Positions 41,029-50,095 of a stretch of 64,000 nucleotides of DNA are shown piece by piece. Below the pieces are notes generated by a model. It was given only the letters and a program-made list of their open reading frames with translations. It was not told where the DNA came from and did no database searches. The stretch spans positions 365,426-429,425 of the forward strand of contig CAVXUX010000007.1 of the NCBI GenBank assembly GCA_963765135.1. The letters run 5' to 3'. The DNA comes from JACVRW01 sp963765135 (lineage in GTDB: Bacteria > Actinomycetota > Thermoleophilia > Solirubrobacterales > Thermoleophilaceae). Both the position numbers and the translations under genes were made by a program. Numbering within the stretch: position 1 is the first letter of the stretch; each line of letters opens with the position of its first letter.

Positions 41029-41706
41029 ATGTACGTCGTGATCGTGGGGGCCGGCAAGGTTGGCTGGAACCTGGCCCGTGAGCTGATCGCCAAGCGGCAC
41101 GAGATCACCGTGATCGAGTCCGATCCGGTGCGCTTCAGCGTGGTCGAGCAGGAGCTCGAGCACAGCGCCCAGTACGGCGACGGCTCCGAGCTGTGGGTGC
41201 TCGAGCGCGCCGGCATCGAGCGGGCCGACCTGGTCGTGGCCGTGACCGGCGACGACGAGGACAACATCCTGATCTCGCAGGTCGCGCGCGAGAAGTACGG
41301 CGTCACCCGCGTGGTGGCCCGCTGCAACAACCCGCGCAACCTGCAGCACTTCGAGCTGCTCGGCGTGAAGCCGGCGATCTCGGCGACCGACCTGATCCTG
41401 CGCCTGATCGAGCACGAGGTGCCCCAGTACGGCCTGGTGCACCTGCTCGACCTGCCCGAGGAGCGGCTGGAGATCATCGAGCTGGAGGTGGCGCCCGGCT
41501 GCGAGGCGGCAGGGCGCAAGGTCAAGGAGCTCGGCCTGCCCGACGGCTCGCTCGTGATCTCGATCCTGCGCGACGGCGGCGGCTTCGTGCCCAACGGCGA
41601 CTCGGTGGTGCAGGCCGGCGACGAGGTCCTGCTCGTGCTCGACGCCGAGCTGGAGACGAGCGTGACCGAGCGCTTCTCGGACCGCTCCAGCGCACCCGCG
41701 GCCTAG
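41029..41706 (+). CDS. trkA: TrkA-type K+ channel/transporter regulatory subunit 2 (RCK-N plus RCK-C)
   Basis: This 225-residue protein has a TrkA-N domain (MYVVIVGAGKVGWNLARELI, LVVAVTGDDEDNILISQVAR) and a C-terminal TrkA-C domain (IIELEVAPGCEAAGRKVKEL). With the previous gene it probably forms a pair of K+ uptake regulators like CeoB/CeoC. No TrkH/KtrB pore is in the window, so an adjacent APC permease may be the membrane partner (inference). Confidence 0.9.
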   Translation: MYVVIVGAGKVGWNLARELIAKRHEITVIESDPVRFSVVEQELEHSAQYGDGSELWVLERAGIERADLVVAVTGDDEDNILISQVAREKYGVTRVVARCNNPRNLQHFELLGVKPAISATDLILRLIEHEVPQYGLVHLLDLPEERLEIIELEVAPGCEAAGRKVKELGLPDGSLVISILRDGGGFVPNGDSVVQAGDEVLLVLDAELETSVTERFSDRSSAPAA

Positions 41707-41707
41707 G

Positions 41708-42944
41708 GTGGCTCGCCGCCAGGTCGACCACCTGCTGGTCGGCGGCGGACTCGCCGCCGCCAACTGCGCCCGCTGGCTGCGCGAGGAGGGCGGCGAGGGA
41801 TCGGTGCTGCTGGTCGGCCGCGAGTTCGACCCGCCCTACAACCGGCCGCCGCTGTCGAAGGGCTACCTGCAGGGCAAGGAGTCGCGCGAGGACGTCCTGT
41901 TCCGCCCCGACGAGTGGTGGGTCGAGCAGGACATCGAGCTGATGACCAGGACGAGCGTGATGAAGCTCGACACAGCCGAGCGGGTGGCGACGCTGTCGAC
42001 CAAGGACGAGGTGGAGTTCGGGACCGCGCTGATCGCGACCGGCGCAAACGTGCGCCGCGTGCGGGTCGACGGCTGCGACCTCGAGGGCATCCACTACCTG
42101 CGCGCGTTCGGCAACTCGGACGCGATCCGCGCCGACGCCGAGGCCGCCGAGCGCGCCGTGCTGATCGGCGGCAGCTACATCGGCTGCGAGGTGGCTGCCT
42201 CGCTGACCGCGGCGCACGGCGTGAAGTGCTCGATCGTGATGCAGGAGGAGGTCACGCTGCAGAACCAGTTCGGGCGCGAGGTCGGGCGCTTCTTCCAGGA
42301 CACGCTCGAGCAGCACGGGGTGGAGGTGCACGGCGGCGACGAGCTGGAGCGCTTCGAGGGCGCCGACGGCCGCGTGGGCAAGGTCGTGACCAAGAACGGG
42401 CTCGAGCTCGACTGCGACATGGTCGTGGTCGGAGTCGGGGTGATGCCGGACGTGACGCTGGCCCGCTCCGGTGGGCTCGAGCTGGGCGAGACCGGGGGAG
42501 TGAAGTGCAGCGCCGGTCTCGAGACCTCGGTGCCCGGCATCTACGCCGCGGGCGACATCTGCGAGTACGAGAGCACGATCCACAACGCCCGCCTGCGCCT
42601 GGAGCACTGGGACGTGGCCTTCAACCACGGCAAGACGGCGGCGCTCAACATGCTCGGCCGCGGGGTCGAGCACGACGTGCTGCCCTACTTCTTCTCCGAC
42701 CTGGCCGACTGGGCGTCGTTCGAGTACGTCGGCCCGGGCTCCGGCGACCTGGTGGTGCGCGGCTCGCTCGAGCAGGGCGAGTTCAGCGCGTTCTTCGTGC
42801 ACGAGGAGCACGGGCACGTGGTCGTCCGCCCTGACCGTCGGCCGCTCCGACGACCTGGAGCACGCGCGCCGCTTCATCACGGATCGAGCGAAGCCGGACC
42901 CGGGGGCCCTCGCCGACGAGGGCACCGACCTAGCCGAGCTCTAG
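41708..42944 (+). CDS. NAD(P)/FAD-dependent oxidoreductase, ferredoxin-reductase-like (frameshift near 42828)
   Basis: The protein has the FAD motif HLLVGGGLAAANCARWLREE, PPYNRPPLSKGYLQGKE, a central NAD motif (AVLIGGSYIGCEVAASLTAA) and the second FAD motif VPGIYAAGDICEY. This is the putidaredoxin/rubredoxin reductase-type layout. Near 42828 an indel shifts the frame; the other frame gives SALTVGRSDDLEHARRFITD and ends LAEL at TAG 42942-42944. It is about 411 residues long. The electron acceptor is unknown. Confidence 0.85.
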
Positions 42945-42951
42945 CGGGCTA

Positions 42952-43022
42952 CTGGGGAGCAGGGACTCGAACCCCGATAACCAGCTCCAGAGGCTGGCGT
43001 CTTGCCATTAGACGACTCCCCA
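42952..43022 (-). tRNA. tRNA-Gln (anticodon CUG)
   Basis: On the minus strand the 7-bp acceptor stem TGGGGAG/CTCCCCA encloses a D-arm (GTCTAATGGCAAGAC), an anticodon stem CCAGC/GCTGG with loop CTCTGGA (anticodon CTG), and a T-arm with GGTTCGAGTCC. The length is 71 nt with discriminator G. CCA is not encoded. Confidence 0.93.
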
Positions 43023-43051
43023 ATCGGGGCCCAAGCATAGAGCCCGCATCC

Positions 43052-44730
43052 CTAGCCGCGGCGGACCCGCAGGCGCAGGGTGGTCACCTTGCCGCGCTTG
43101 TCCGTCATCGCGATCGGCACGACGACGGTGCGCGCCAGCTTCTTGCCCTTCACGCGCTTCAGGCCCTTCCAGACGATCTTGACGCGCCGGGCGCCTCCGC
43201 TCAGCTTCGGGCTGATCGCCCGGCGGGCGCGGGCGGCCTTCGACTTCTTCCCGTCGATCAGCAGGCGGGCGCGGAGCCGGCCCCGCTTGAGCCCCTTCGG
43301 CAGCCCCACGCGGACGCTGGTCAGGTCCGGGCCGCGCCGCGCCGCCGTCAGCACAGCCGCGAGCGTGAAGCTGCGCTTGCGCTTCTTCACGGAGACCGCG
43401 GCGATCGGATCGCAGCCGGGTGTCGCCAGCTCCTGCTTGAACTCCGACACCTTGCCCGAGTGCGCGGTCAGCTTGACCGAGATGCGCGTGTCGGTGCTGG
43501 CCGCGCAGAGGTCCTTGGACAGCTCGAGCGGCCCGCTTGCCCCGCCGTCGAAGCGCAGCGTGAAGCTGCGCAGCGGCAGGTCCGGGTTGCCGTCGAACGT
43601 GTTGCGCAGCCCGCTCGGGGTGGCGGCGATCAGGCCGTCCACCCGCAGGTCGACCGGCGGCGGCAGCTTGACGATCAGCCCTGGCAGCGAGGCGTCGCTG
43701 TTGAAGGCGAGGTACACGGGGCCCTCGACGGGCGTGGCCTGGAGCGGCGAGTCGATGATCGCCGTGCCCACGCGCGAGCTGTCGGGGCACGTGTTGGCGT
43801 CCGCCTCGGCCCGCTGGCAGGCGCGCGGGAGGACCTTCAGGTTCGGCCCCACTGACGGCGGCAGCGTCACCTCGGCGGTCTTGAGCGCCGCCTCCTCGGG
43901 GTCGAACTTGAGCATCGTGGTCAGCGGCGGGAGGCTCCCCTTGCGCGTGGTGCTGGGCGAGCCGAGCGCGCCCTCGGCGGTCGGCGAGAAGCCGAGCGAG
44001 TTGCAGCCGGTGGGCGTGAACACCGACGTCTTCTCCGAGAAGGTCGGGCATCTGGTACGAGTTCACCCGCCCAACCGAGGTCAGCGGCCCGCAGGAGGTC
44101 GGCATGCGCATGAAGCTGCCCTTGCTCGCCTTGCCGAGGAAGGTCAGCCGCACGCTCGTGATCTGGACGTTGAGCCCGGACTGCTCGCGGGGCTGGTCGG
44201 CGAACAGGGACTCGAGCCCGATGCCGTCGGCGCCCGGACGCAGGTAGACGGGCGACTCGAGGTAGACCGCGGGCAACCCGGGCAGCGGCGCGGGGAGCAC
44301 CCGCGGCTCCAGCTTCAGGCCGAGCCGCGCGGGCTCGACGCCGGTCGGCTTCAGGTTGTACACGGTGCCGTCGATCACCTGGTCCGGCAGCGAGACCAGC
44401 GGCGGCACCAGGTGGATCGTGGCGGTCACCTGCACGGTCCCGACCTTCGCGGCTGCCGGACAGCCGGCGTCGGAGCGCAGGGTGGCGCTGGTGCACACGG
44501 CCGCGTTCTGCGGGTTGCCGAGCAGCCCCGGCGCCAGCCGCACGAACGTGTCCCTGATGTCGTCGTCGGCGGACGACAGCGTCACGTGCTGGAAGATCGT
44601 CACGTCCGGGTGCGAGCCGGCCTGCGTGCTCGCGGGCGTGACGGTGAACTGGTCGAGAGTGGCGGCCCCCAGCGCCGAAGCGGGCGCGAGCAGGCACAGC
44701 AGGGCGCGGTCGGCGAGCGCGCTAGCTCAC
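43052..44730 (-). CDS. Large secreted protein, lineage-type surface family (frameshifts near 44723 and 44040)
   Basis: Dropping one base near 44723 makes GTG 44730 open a clean signal peptide (MSSALADRALLCLLAPASAL). That GTG overlaps the ABC gene's TGA. The mature part has two similar halves with Cys-Pro patterns (AVCTSATLRSDAGCPAAAKV and ACQRAEADANTCPDSSRVGT). Each is followed by a 'VYLxxP'-type segment (AVYLESPVYLRPGADGIG; EGPVYLAFNSDASLPGLIVK). A second indel near 44040 splits the halves. The C-terminus is very basic (KRKRSFTLAA to LRLRVRRG). The function is unknown; coupling to an exporter gene is notable. Confidence 0.65.
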
Positions 44731-46469
44731 GCCACCGATTGGCTCGCCCAGTCCCGGTACAGGCGCGCGTAGGCTCCCCCCGCCTCGAGCAGCTCCTCAT
44801 GCGTGCCCTGCTCGACAATTCGCGCTCGATCCAGCACAACTATCCGTCCAGCTCCACGAATGGTCGATAGGCGGTGGGCGATCACCAGCGCTGTGCGGCC
44901 CGCCAGCAGGCGGCGCAGCCCGCGCTCGATCTGGGCCTCCGTGCGCACGTCCACGTTCGACGTGGCCTCGTCGAGGATCAGGATGCGCGGATCGGCCGCC
45001 GCCGCACGGGCGAAGGCCACGAGCTGGCGCTGTCCGGCGGACAGCTGCCCGCCGCGCTCGCCGACCTCGGAGTCGTAGCCGTCGGGCAGCCGCTCGATGA
45101 ACTCGTGCGCCCCGACCGCGGCCGCGGCCGCGCGCACGTCCTCGTCGGTCGCGTCCGGGCGCCCGAAGGCGATGTTGTCCCAGATCGTCCCGGAGAACAG
45201 GAAGCCCTCCTGCGGCACGATGCCCAGCTGCGAGCGCAGCGAGGCCTCGGTCACGTCGCGCAGGTCGTGACCGTCGACCAGCACGCGCCCGTGGTCGGGG
45301 TCGTAGAAGCGCGCCACCAGCTTCGCCAGCGTGGACTTGCCGGCGCCGGTGGCACCGACCATCGCGACCGTCTGCCCGGGCGGCACGCGCAGGTCGACCT
45401 CGCACAGCGCCGGCGTCTCGCCGTCGTAGGAGAAGCTGACGTCGTCGAACTCGATCTCACCGCGCAGGCGGGGCAGCTCGAGCGCGTCGGGCTTGTCGCC
45501 CAGGTCGGGCTTCTCGTCGAGCAGCTCGAAGATCTTGTCGAGCGCCGCCATGCCGGCCTGGTAGGTCGTGTAGAGCTGGGACAGGGACTGGATCGGGTCG
45601 AAGAAGCTCTGCAGGTAGAAGACGAACGAGACGAGCACGCCGATCGTCACGGCGCTGTCGCCGTCGAGCACCTGGTTGCCGCCGTAGATCAAGATCGCCG
45701 CTGTCGCCACGGCCGAGAGCAGCTCGACCGAGGGGAAGTAGGCGGCGTTGAGGTAGACCGTCCGCATGTTCACCTTGCGGTGCTCGTCGTTGAGCTCCGC
45801 GAAACGGGTGCGGTGGCGGTGCTCCTGTCCGAAGGCGCGCACCACGCGCACGCCCGACAGCGTCTCCTGGAGGTAGGCGGTGACCGCGGCGATCTTCTCG
45901 CGCGTGAGGCGGTAGGCGCCGCTCGAGGCGAGCCGGAAGAGGATGCTGCCGGCGAACAGGACCGGGAAGGTGAGGAACGTGACCAGGGCGAGCCCGGGGT
46001 CGAGCAGGATCAGGATCACGGCCGTGCCGATCAGCGTGAGGCTGGAGGAGAACAGCGTCTGGATGCCCTCGGTCACGAGCTGGTCGAGCGCCTGCACGTC
46101 GTTGGTGATGCGCGAGATCAGCACGCCGGTCTTGTTGCGCGAGTAGAACCCGATCGAGAGGCGCTGGAGGTGCCGGAACAGCTGGATGCGCAGGTCCTGC
46201 AGGGCGCGCTGGCCGACCCAGTTGATCAGGTAGGTCTGGAGGTAGGTGGCCGCCCAGTTGACCACCGCCGCGCCGATGAACGCGAGCAGGATCACGGTCA
46301 GGACGCTCGTGTCCTTGCCGTGGATGCCCTCGTCGATCGCGCGCCCCGCGAGGTAGGGCGGCACGAGCGCGGCGCCGGTGGCCAGCACCAGGGCGACCAG
46401 CATCACGATCACCCGGCCGCGGTAGGGCCGCAGCAGGCTCGCGAGGTGGCTCAGCCGGCGGCTCTTCAT
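44727..46469 (-). CDS. ABC exporter half-transporter B (consensus ATP site)
   Basis: This 580-residue half-transporter has six membrane segments, then an ATPase domain: Walker A VGATGAGKST, Q-loop VPQEGFLFSG, signature LSAGQRQL and Walker B ILILDEATSNVD. Walker B with catalytic Glu is intact, but the signature is LSAGQ instead of LSGGQ. Its ATG overlaps the partner's stop (ATGA), so the two form a heterodimer. The stop overlaps the secreted-protein start. Confidence 0.92.
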   Translation of the reverse strand: MKSRRLSHLASLLRPYRGRVIVMLVALVLATGAALVPPYLAGRAIDEGIHGKDTSVLTVILLAFIGAAVVNWAATYLQTYLINWVGQRALQDLRIQLFRHLQRLSIGFYSRNKTGVLISRITNDVQALDQLVTEGIQTLFSSSLTLIGTAVILILLDPGLALVTFLTFPVLFAGSILFRLASSGAYRLTREKIAAVTAYLQETLSGVRVVRAFGQEHRHRTRFAELNDEHRKVNMRTVYLNAAYFPSVELLSAVATAAILIYGGNQVLDGDSAVTIGVLVSFVFYLQSFFDPIQSLSQLYTTYQAGMAALDKIFELLDEKPDLGDKPDALELPRLRGEIEFDDVSFSYDGETPALCEVDLRVPPGQTVAMVGATGAGKSTLAKLVARFYDPDHGRVLVDGHDLRDVTEASLRSQLGIVPQEGFLFSGTIWDNIAFGRPDATDEDVRAAAAAVGAHEFIERLPDGYDSEVGERGGQLSAGQRQLVAFARAAAADPRILILDEATSNVDVRTEAQIERGLRRLLAGRTALVIAHRLSTIRGAGRIVVLDRARIVEQGTHEELLEAGGAYARLYRDWASQSVA

Positions 46470-48229
46470 AGCCCCGCCACCTCGCGCTCCGGGTCCTCGC
46501 GCGTGAGGAACACCTGGTCCGGTAGTCCCTTCTCGGCGATCTCGCGGTAGAGCGGCGACTCCTCGAGCAGCTCCCGGTGGGTGCCGCGCGCTGCCACCCG
46601 GCCGTCCTCGAGCACCACGACCTCGTCGGCCAGCGCGATCGTCGACAGCCGGTGGGCGATCACGAACGTCGTGCGGCCCTCCATCACCTCGGTGAGCGCC
46701 GACTTGATCAGGCTCTCGGTGGTCGCGTCCACGCTCGAGGTCGCGTCGTCGAGGATCAGGATGCGCGGCTCCGCGAGCAGGGCGCGGGCGATCGCCACGC
46801 GCTGGCGCTGCCCGCCGGACAGCGTCAGGCCGCGCTCGCCGACGAGCGTGTCGAGGCCGTCGGGCAGGTCGTCGAGCAGGCCCTCGAGCCCGGCCCGCAC
46901 GGCTGCCGCCACGACCTCGTCGTCGCTTGCCTCCGGGCGGGCGTAGGCGATGTTGTCGCGCAGCGAGGCCGAGAACAGGAAGGCGTCGTCGGAGACCACC
47001 GCGACCTCGCGTCGCAGCGACGCCGGGTCCACGCTGCGCACGTCGGCGCCGTCGACCAGGACCGCGCCCTCGTCCACGTCGTAGAGCCGCGGGATCAGCA
47101 TCACCAGCGAGGTCTTGCCCGAGCCGGTCGGGCCCACGATCGCGATGGTCTGCCCGGGCTCCACCTCGAGGTCGATCCCGCGCAGCACGGGCTCGTGGCC
47201 GTCGTAGGCGAACGTCACGTCGCGCAGCTCCACGCGCCCGCCTCCCGCCGGCAGCGGCGGGGCGTCCGGCAGCGCCGTCAAGCGGGGCGCCCGGTCGAGC
47301 AGCTGGAAGACGCGCTCGCCGCTCGCGACCGCGCGCTGGGCCATCCCGAGCGCCATGCCGAGCATGCGCATCGGGCCGGTCAGCAGCAGCACGTAGCCGT
47401 AGAACGCGACGAAGTCGCCCTCGGACAGCTGCCCGTCGATCACCTGCTTGCCTCCCACGAACAGCAGCGCCGCCAGGCCGAGCTGGGGCAGGAAGCCGAT
47501 GAACGGCGAGTAGAAGGCGCGCAGCTTCGTGGACACCATCGATTGGTCGAAGACGCGCCTGGTGGCGCGCTCGAAGCGGCGCAGCTGGCGGTCCTCCTGG
47601 GCGAACGCCTTGACCACCCGGACGCCGCCGATGTTCTCCTCGGCCTCCGCGGTCAGCTCGGCGATGCGCTGCTGGACCTCCTGGCTGGCGGGGCGGTTGA
47701 GGCGTCCGTAGCGGAACGAGATCCAGATCACGAACGGCATCGGCGCGAGCGAGACCAGCGCCAGCCACGGGTCAAGCACGATCATCACGGTGGCGGCGAT
47801 GACGATCGTGAGCGCCGCCTGGAGGATGAAGATCAGGCCGTAGCCGAGGAAGAAGCGCACCGCCTGCAGGTCGACGGTCGCCCGCGACATCAGCTGGCCG
47901 GTCTGCTCGGTGTCGAAGAAGCTCAGCTCCAGCGAGTGCAGGTGCTGGTACATGCGGTTGCGCAGGTCGTACTCGACGCCGAGCGAGACCTGGCCGGCGA
48001 CGATCCGGCGCGAGACGCTGAACGCCAGCCGCAGCACGCCGGCCGCGACCACGGCGAGCGCGAGCGGGGTGAGGTCCGCGCCGTCGCCGCGGATCTCGTC
48101 GACCGTCTGGCCGACGAGGAAGGGGATCAGCACGCCGGTGCCCATCGCCACGGCCGCAAGCGCGAAGGAGATCAGCACCGCGCGCCGGTATGGGCGCAGG
48201 AAGCCGAGCAGTCTCCAGAACGTGTGCAC
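46466..48229 (-). CDS. ABC exporter half-transporter A (degenerate ATP site)
   Basis: This 587-residue half-transporter has six membrane segments and an ATPase domain: Walker A VGPTGSGKTS, signature LSGGQRQR and H-loop IAHRLS. The Q-loop reads VVSDDAFLFS (Asp instead of Gln) and Walker B reads ILILDDATSSVD (Asp for the catalytic Glu). With LSAGQ in the partner this makes one degenerate site, the hallmark of heterodimeric exporters such as TM287/288. The substrate is unknown. The start is GTG 48229, 8 nt after a -10 box. Confidence 0.92.
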   Translation of the reverse strand: MHTFWRLLGFLRPYRRAVLISFALAAVAMGTGVLIPFLVGQTVDEIRGDGADLTPLALAVVAAGVLRLAFSVSRRIVAGQVSLGVEYDLRNRMYQHLHSLELSFFDTEQTGQLMSRATVDLQAVRFFLGYGLIFILQAALTIVIAATVMIVLDPWLALVSLAPMPFVIWISFRYGRLNRPASQEVQQRIAELTAEAEENIGGVRVVKAFAQEDRQLRRFERATRRVFDQSMVSTKLRAFYSPFIGFLPQLGLAALLFVGGKQVIDGQLSEGDFVAFYGYVLLLTGPMRMLGMALGMAQRAVASGERVFQLLDRAPRLTALPDAPPLPAGGGRVELRDVTFAYDGHEPVLRGIDLEVEPGQTIAIVGPTGSGKTSLVMLIPRLYDVDEGAVLVDGADVRSVDPASLRREVAVVSDDAFLFSASLRDNIAYARPEASDDEVVAAAVRAGLEGLLDDLPDGLDTLVGERGLTLSGGQRQRVAIARALLAEPRILILDDATSSVDATTESLIKSALTEVMEGRTTFVIAHRLSTIALADEVVVLEDGRVAARGTHRELLEESPLYREIAEKGLPDQVFLTREDPEREVAGL

Positions 48230-48237
48230 GCCGGCTT

Positions 48238-48243
48238 ACTTTA
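48238..48243 (-). promoter_or_regulatory. -10 box TAAAGT before the ABC exporter genes
   Basis: On the minus strand TAAAGT ends 8 nt before the GTG at 48229. It lies in an unusually AT-rich spot (48236-48249) in the 61-bp gap after the transglutaminase gene. Confidence 0.55.
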
Positions 48244-48290
48244 CTTTGTGAAGCACGAGCCGACCTCGGGCTTTGGGCCTAGGACCAGCG

Positions 48291-49130
48291 TCAGCCGAGG
48301 CGCGTCATCTTGACGCTCACGTCGTGCTCCGCCCTGCTCGCCGCGCCCTTGTAGACGCCTCTGATCGGCGCCACGTCGCCGTAGAAGCGGCCGTGGCCGA
48401 TCTTGACGTGCTCCTCGCCGGCCAGCCGCCGGTTGGTCGGGTCGGCGCCCACCCAGCCATGGCTGGGCAGCAACGCCTCTAGCCAGGCGTGGGTGTCCAC
48501 CTCGACCGAATCCTCGCCGCCGTCGTCTGGAGCGGCGAACAGGTAGCCGGACACGTACCGGGCCGCGATTCCGTGGTTGCGCAGCAGGATCAGCGCCAGA
48601 TGGACGAAGTCCTGGCAGACGCCCGCTCCCCCCTCGAGCAGGTCGTCGACCGTCGAGCCGACGAACGTGGCTCCGGGCCGGTACTCGAAGCGCTCGGGAA
48701 TGACCTCGCACACACGCTGCAAGGTCTCTCGCGGATCGGCCGCCAGGATCGCGTTGCTCAGCTCGTCGAGGACCCCGTTCTGGGGCTCGTCGTCGGTGTG
48801 CAGCAGGAACTCGCCGCCGGCGTCCGTGTAGGCGCGCTCGCGGATCGCCTCCCAGCTGCTCGCGTCCGGCTGGGTCGGCGCCTCGGTGGTCACCTCGGCC
48901 TCCGCGGTGATGGCCAGCCGCTCGTGCTCGCCGGGGACGTTGAACTCGATCGCCTCGGTCCCGAAGTAGTCGGTGTAGCCGCGCGTGCGCGCGTTCGGCT
49001 CGACCGCCAGCCGGAAGCCGCGCACGCGCTGGAGCGGCGTGGCGGCCGGCTTGACGCGCAGCACGTTGTGCTGGTCGAAGACCGGCGCGTCGTAGCGGTA
49101 CTCGGCGTGGTAGCGGAGGGCGAATCTCAT
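48291..49130 (-). CDS. Transglutaminase-like cysteine protease/peptidase
   Basis: This 279-residue protein has an N-terminal bacterial transglutaminase-associated domain (FALRYHAEYRYDAPVFDQHN) and the papain-like core with Cys in GAGVCQDFVHLALILLRNHG, His in VEVDTHAWLEALLP and Asp in WVGADPTN. It is the third member of the conserved ATP-grasp/alpha-E/transglutaminase trio. Its ATG overlaps the alpha-E stop as ATGA. Confidence 0.9.
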   Translation of the reverse strand: MRFALRYHAEYRYDAPVFDQHNVLRVKPAATPLQRVRGFRLAVEPNARTRGYTDYFGTEAIEFNVPGEHERLAITAEAEVTTEAPTQPDASSWEAIRERAYTDAGGEFLLHTDDEPQNGVLDELSNAILAADPRETLQRVCEVIPERFEYRPGATFVGSTVDDLLEGGAGVCQDFVHLALILLRNHGIAARYVSGYLFAAPDDGGEDSVEVDTHAWLEALLPSHGWVGADPTNRRLAGEEHVKIGHGRFYGDVAPIRGVYKGAASRAEHDVSVKMTRLG

Positions 49131-50095
49131 CCTGTGACTGTCTGGGCGACGACCGTGCTGGGCTCGAAGTAGCGGTTGTGGATCTCCTCGTCGAGGCGCT
49201 CCAGCTCCTGCTGGATCGGGCGCAGCCAGGGCGCCACCGCCTCCGGGGGAGACGAACCCCGTGCCCGGAAGTCCAGGTCGGCAAGCATCCGCCGCACGCG
49301 CAGGACGGGCGCGGAGTCGCGCGGGTCCGGGTCGACCCGCTCCAGCGAGGTGTCGAGCGACTGCACCGAGGCCGCCACCGAGTCCGGGAACTCGCGCTCG
49401 TAGAGCATGAAGCGCGCCACCGGGCCGGCGTTCGGGGGCGCGGCGGCGGCCCGCATGAAGGCCTGGAACCCGCCGACCGCGCGCAGCAGCGCGAGTGCGT
49501 TGCCGTCGCGCCGCGGCACCTCGGGGCCCTCCCCGTCCGGCGCCGGCACCGGCGGCAGCGCCACGCGCAGCATGCGCAGCACCATGTCGGCCGCCTCGAT
49601 GCGGCCGCCCGCGATCAGGAACGCGCGCGCCTCGTCCTTCTGCATGGTGCGCCCGGTCAGGCCCCAGAACAGGGCGCTGCGCTCCTTGACGAGCGTGTAG
49701 ATCGAGTAGGGGCCGGTCTGCAGGCCGGCCCCGAGGTCGAGCCGGCGCAGCTGTAGCTCGAACGTGTTGATCGACTCCCAAATCTCGGCCGGGATCGTGT
49801 CGCGCAGCGTGCGCGCTCCCTCGCGTGCGGCGTGCACGCAGGAGACGATCGAGACGGGGTTGTCGGCGTCGATCGTGAGCAGGCGCACCACGTCGTCGCG
49901 CGCGGCCGGGGCGGCGCTGGCGCGGCCGCCCATGATCGCCAGCAGCGCGTCCCACGACAGCGTCACGGAGGTCGGGTCGTCGGCGCGGCCCTGCAGGTCG
50001 GCGTGGAAGAGGCCGTCGAGCATGCGCGCGGTGTGCTCGGCGCGCACGAGGTGGCGGCCGAGCCAGTACACGTCGTGGGCGATCCGGGCGAGCAT
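49127..50095 (-). CDS. Alpha-E domain protein (DUF403)
   Basis: This 322-residue, all-helical protein starts MLARIAHDVYWLGRHLVRAE and has the TIPAEIWESINTFE and FLIAGGRIEAADMVLRML stretches of the alpha-E family. It has no known enzymatic activity and is always found with the circularly permuted ATP-grasp protein. It shares one base with that gene's stop (TGATG) and overlaps the transglutaminase start. Confidence 0.88.
   Translation of the reverse strand: MLARIAHDVYWLGRHLVRAEHTARMLDGLFHADLQGRADDPTSVTLSWDALLAIMGGRASAAPAARDDVVRLLTIDADNPVSIVSCVHAAREGARTLRDTIPAEIWESINTFELQLRRLDLGAGLQTGPYSIYTLVKERSALFWGLTGRTMQKDEARAFLIAGGRIEAADMVLRMLRVALPPVPAPDGEGPEVPRRDGNALALLRAVGGFQAFMRAAAAPPNAGPVARFMLYEREFPDSVAASVQSLDTSLERVDPDPRDSAPVLRVRRMLADLDFRARGSSPPEAVAPWLRPIQQELERLDEEIHNRYFEPSTVVAQTVTG

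Noticed and set aside
41704..41709. TAGGGT as a -10 box for the flavoprotein gene at 41708
   Set aside because: It overlaps the start codon itself, so it cannot serve as its promoter. The gene is more likely co-transcribed with trkA.
43080..44870. 596-codon plus-strand frame opposite the secreted-protein gene
   Set aside because: The minus strand has a signal peptide, repeated Cys-Pro halves and operon context. The plus frame is a Ser/Arg-rich shadow.
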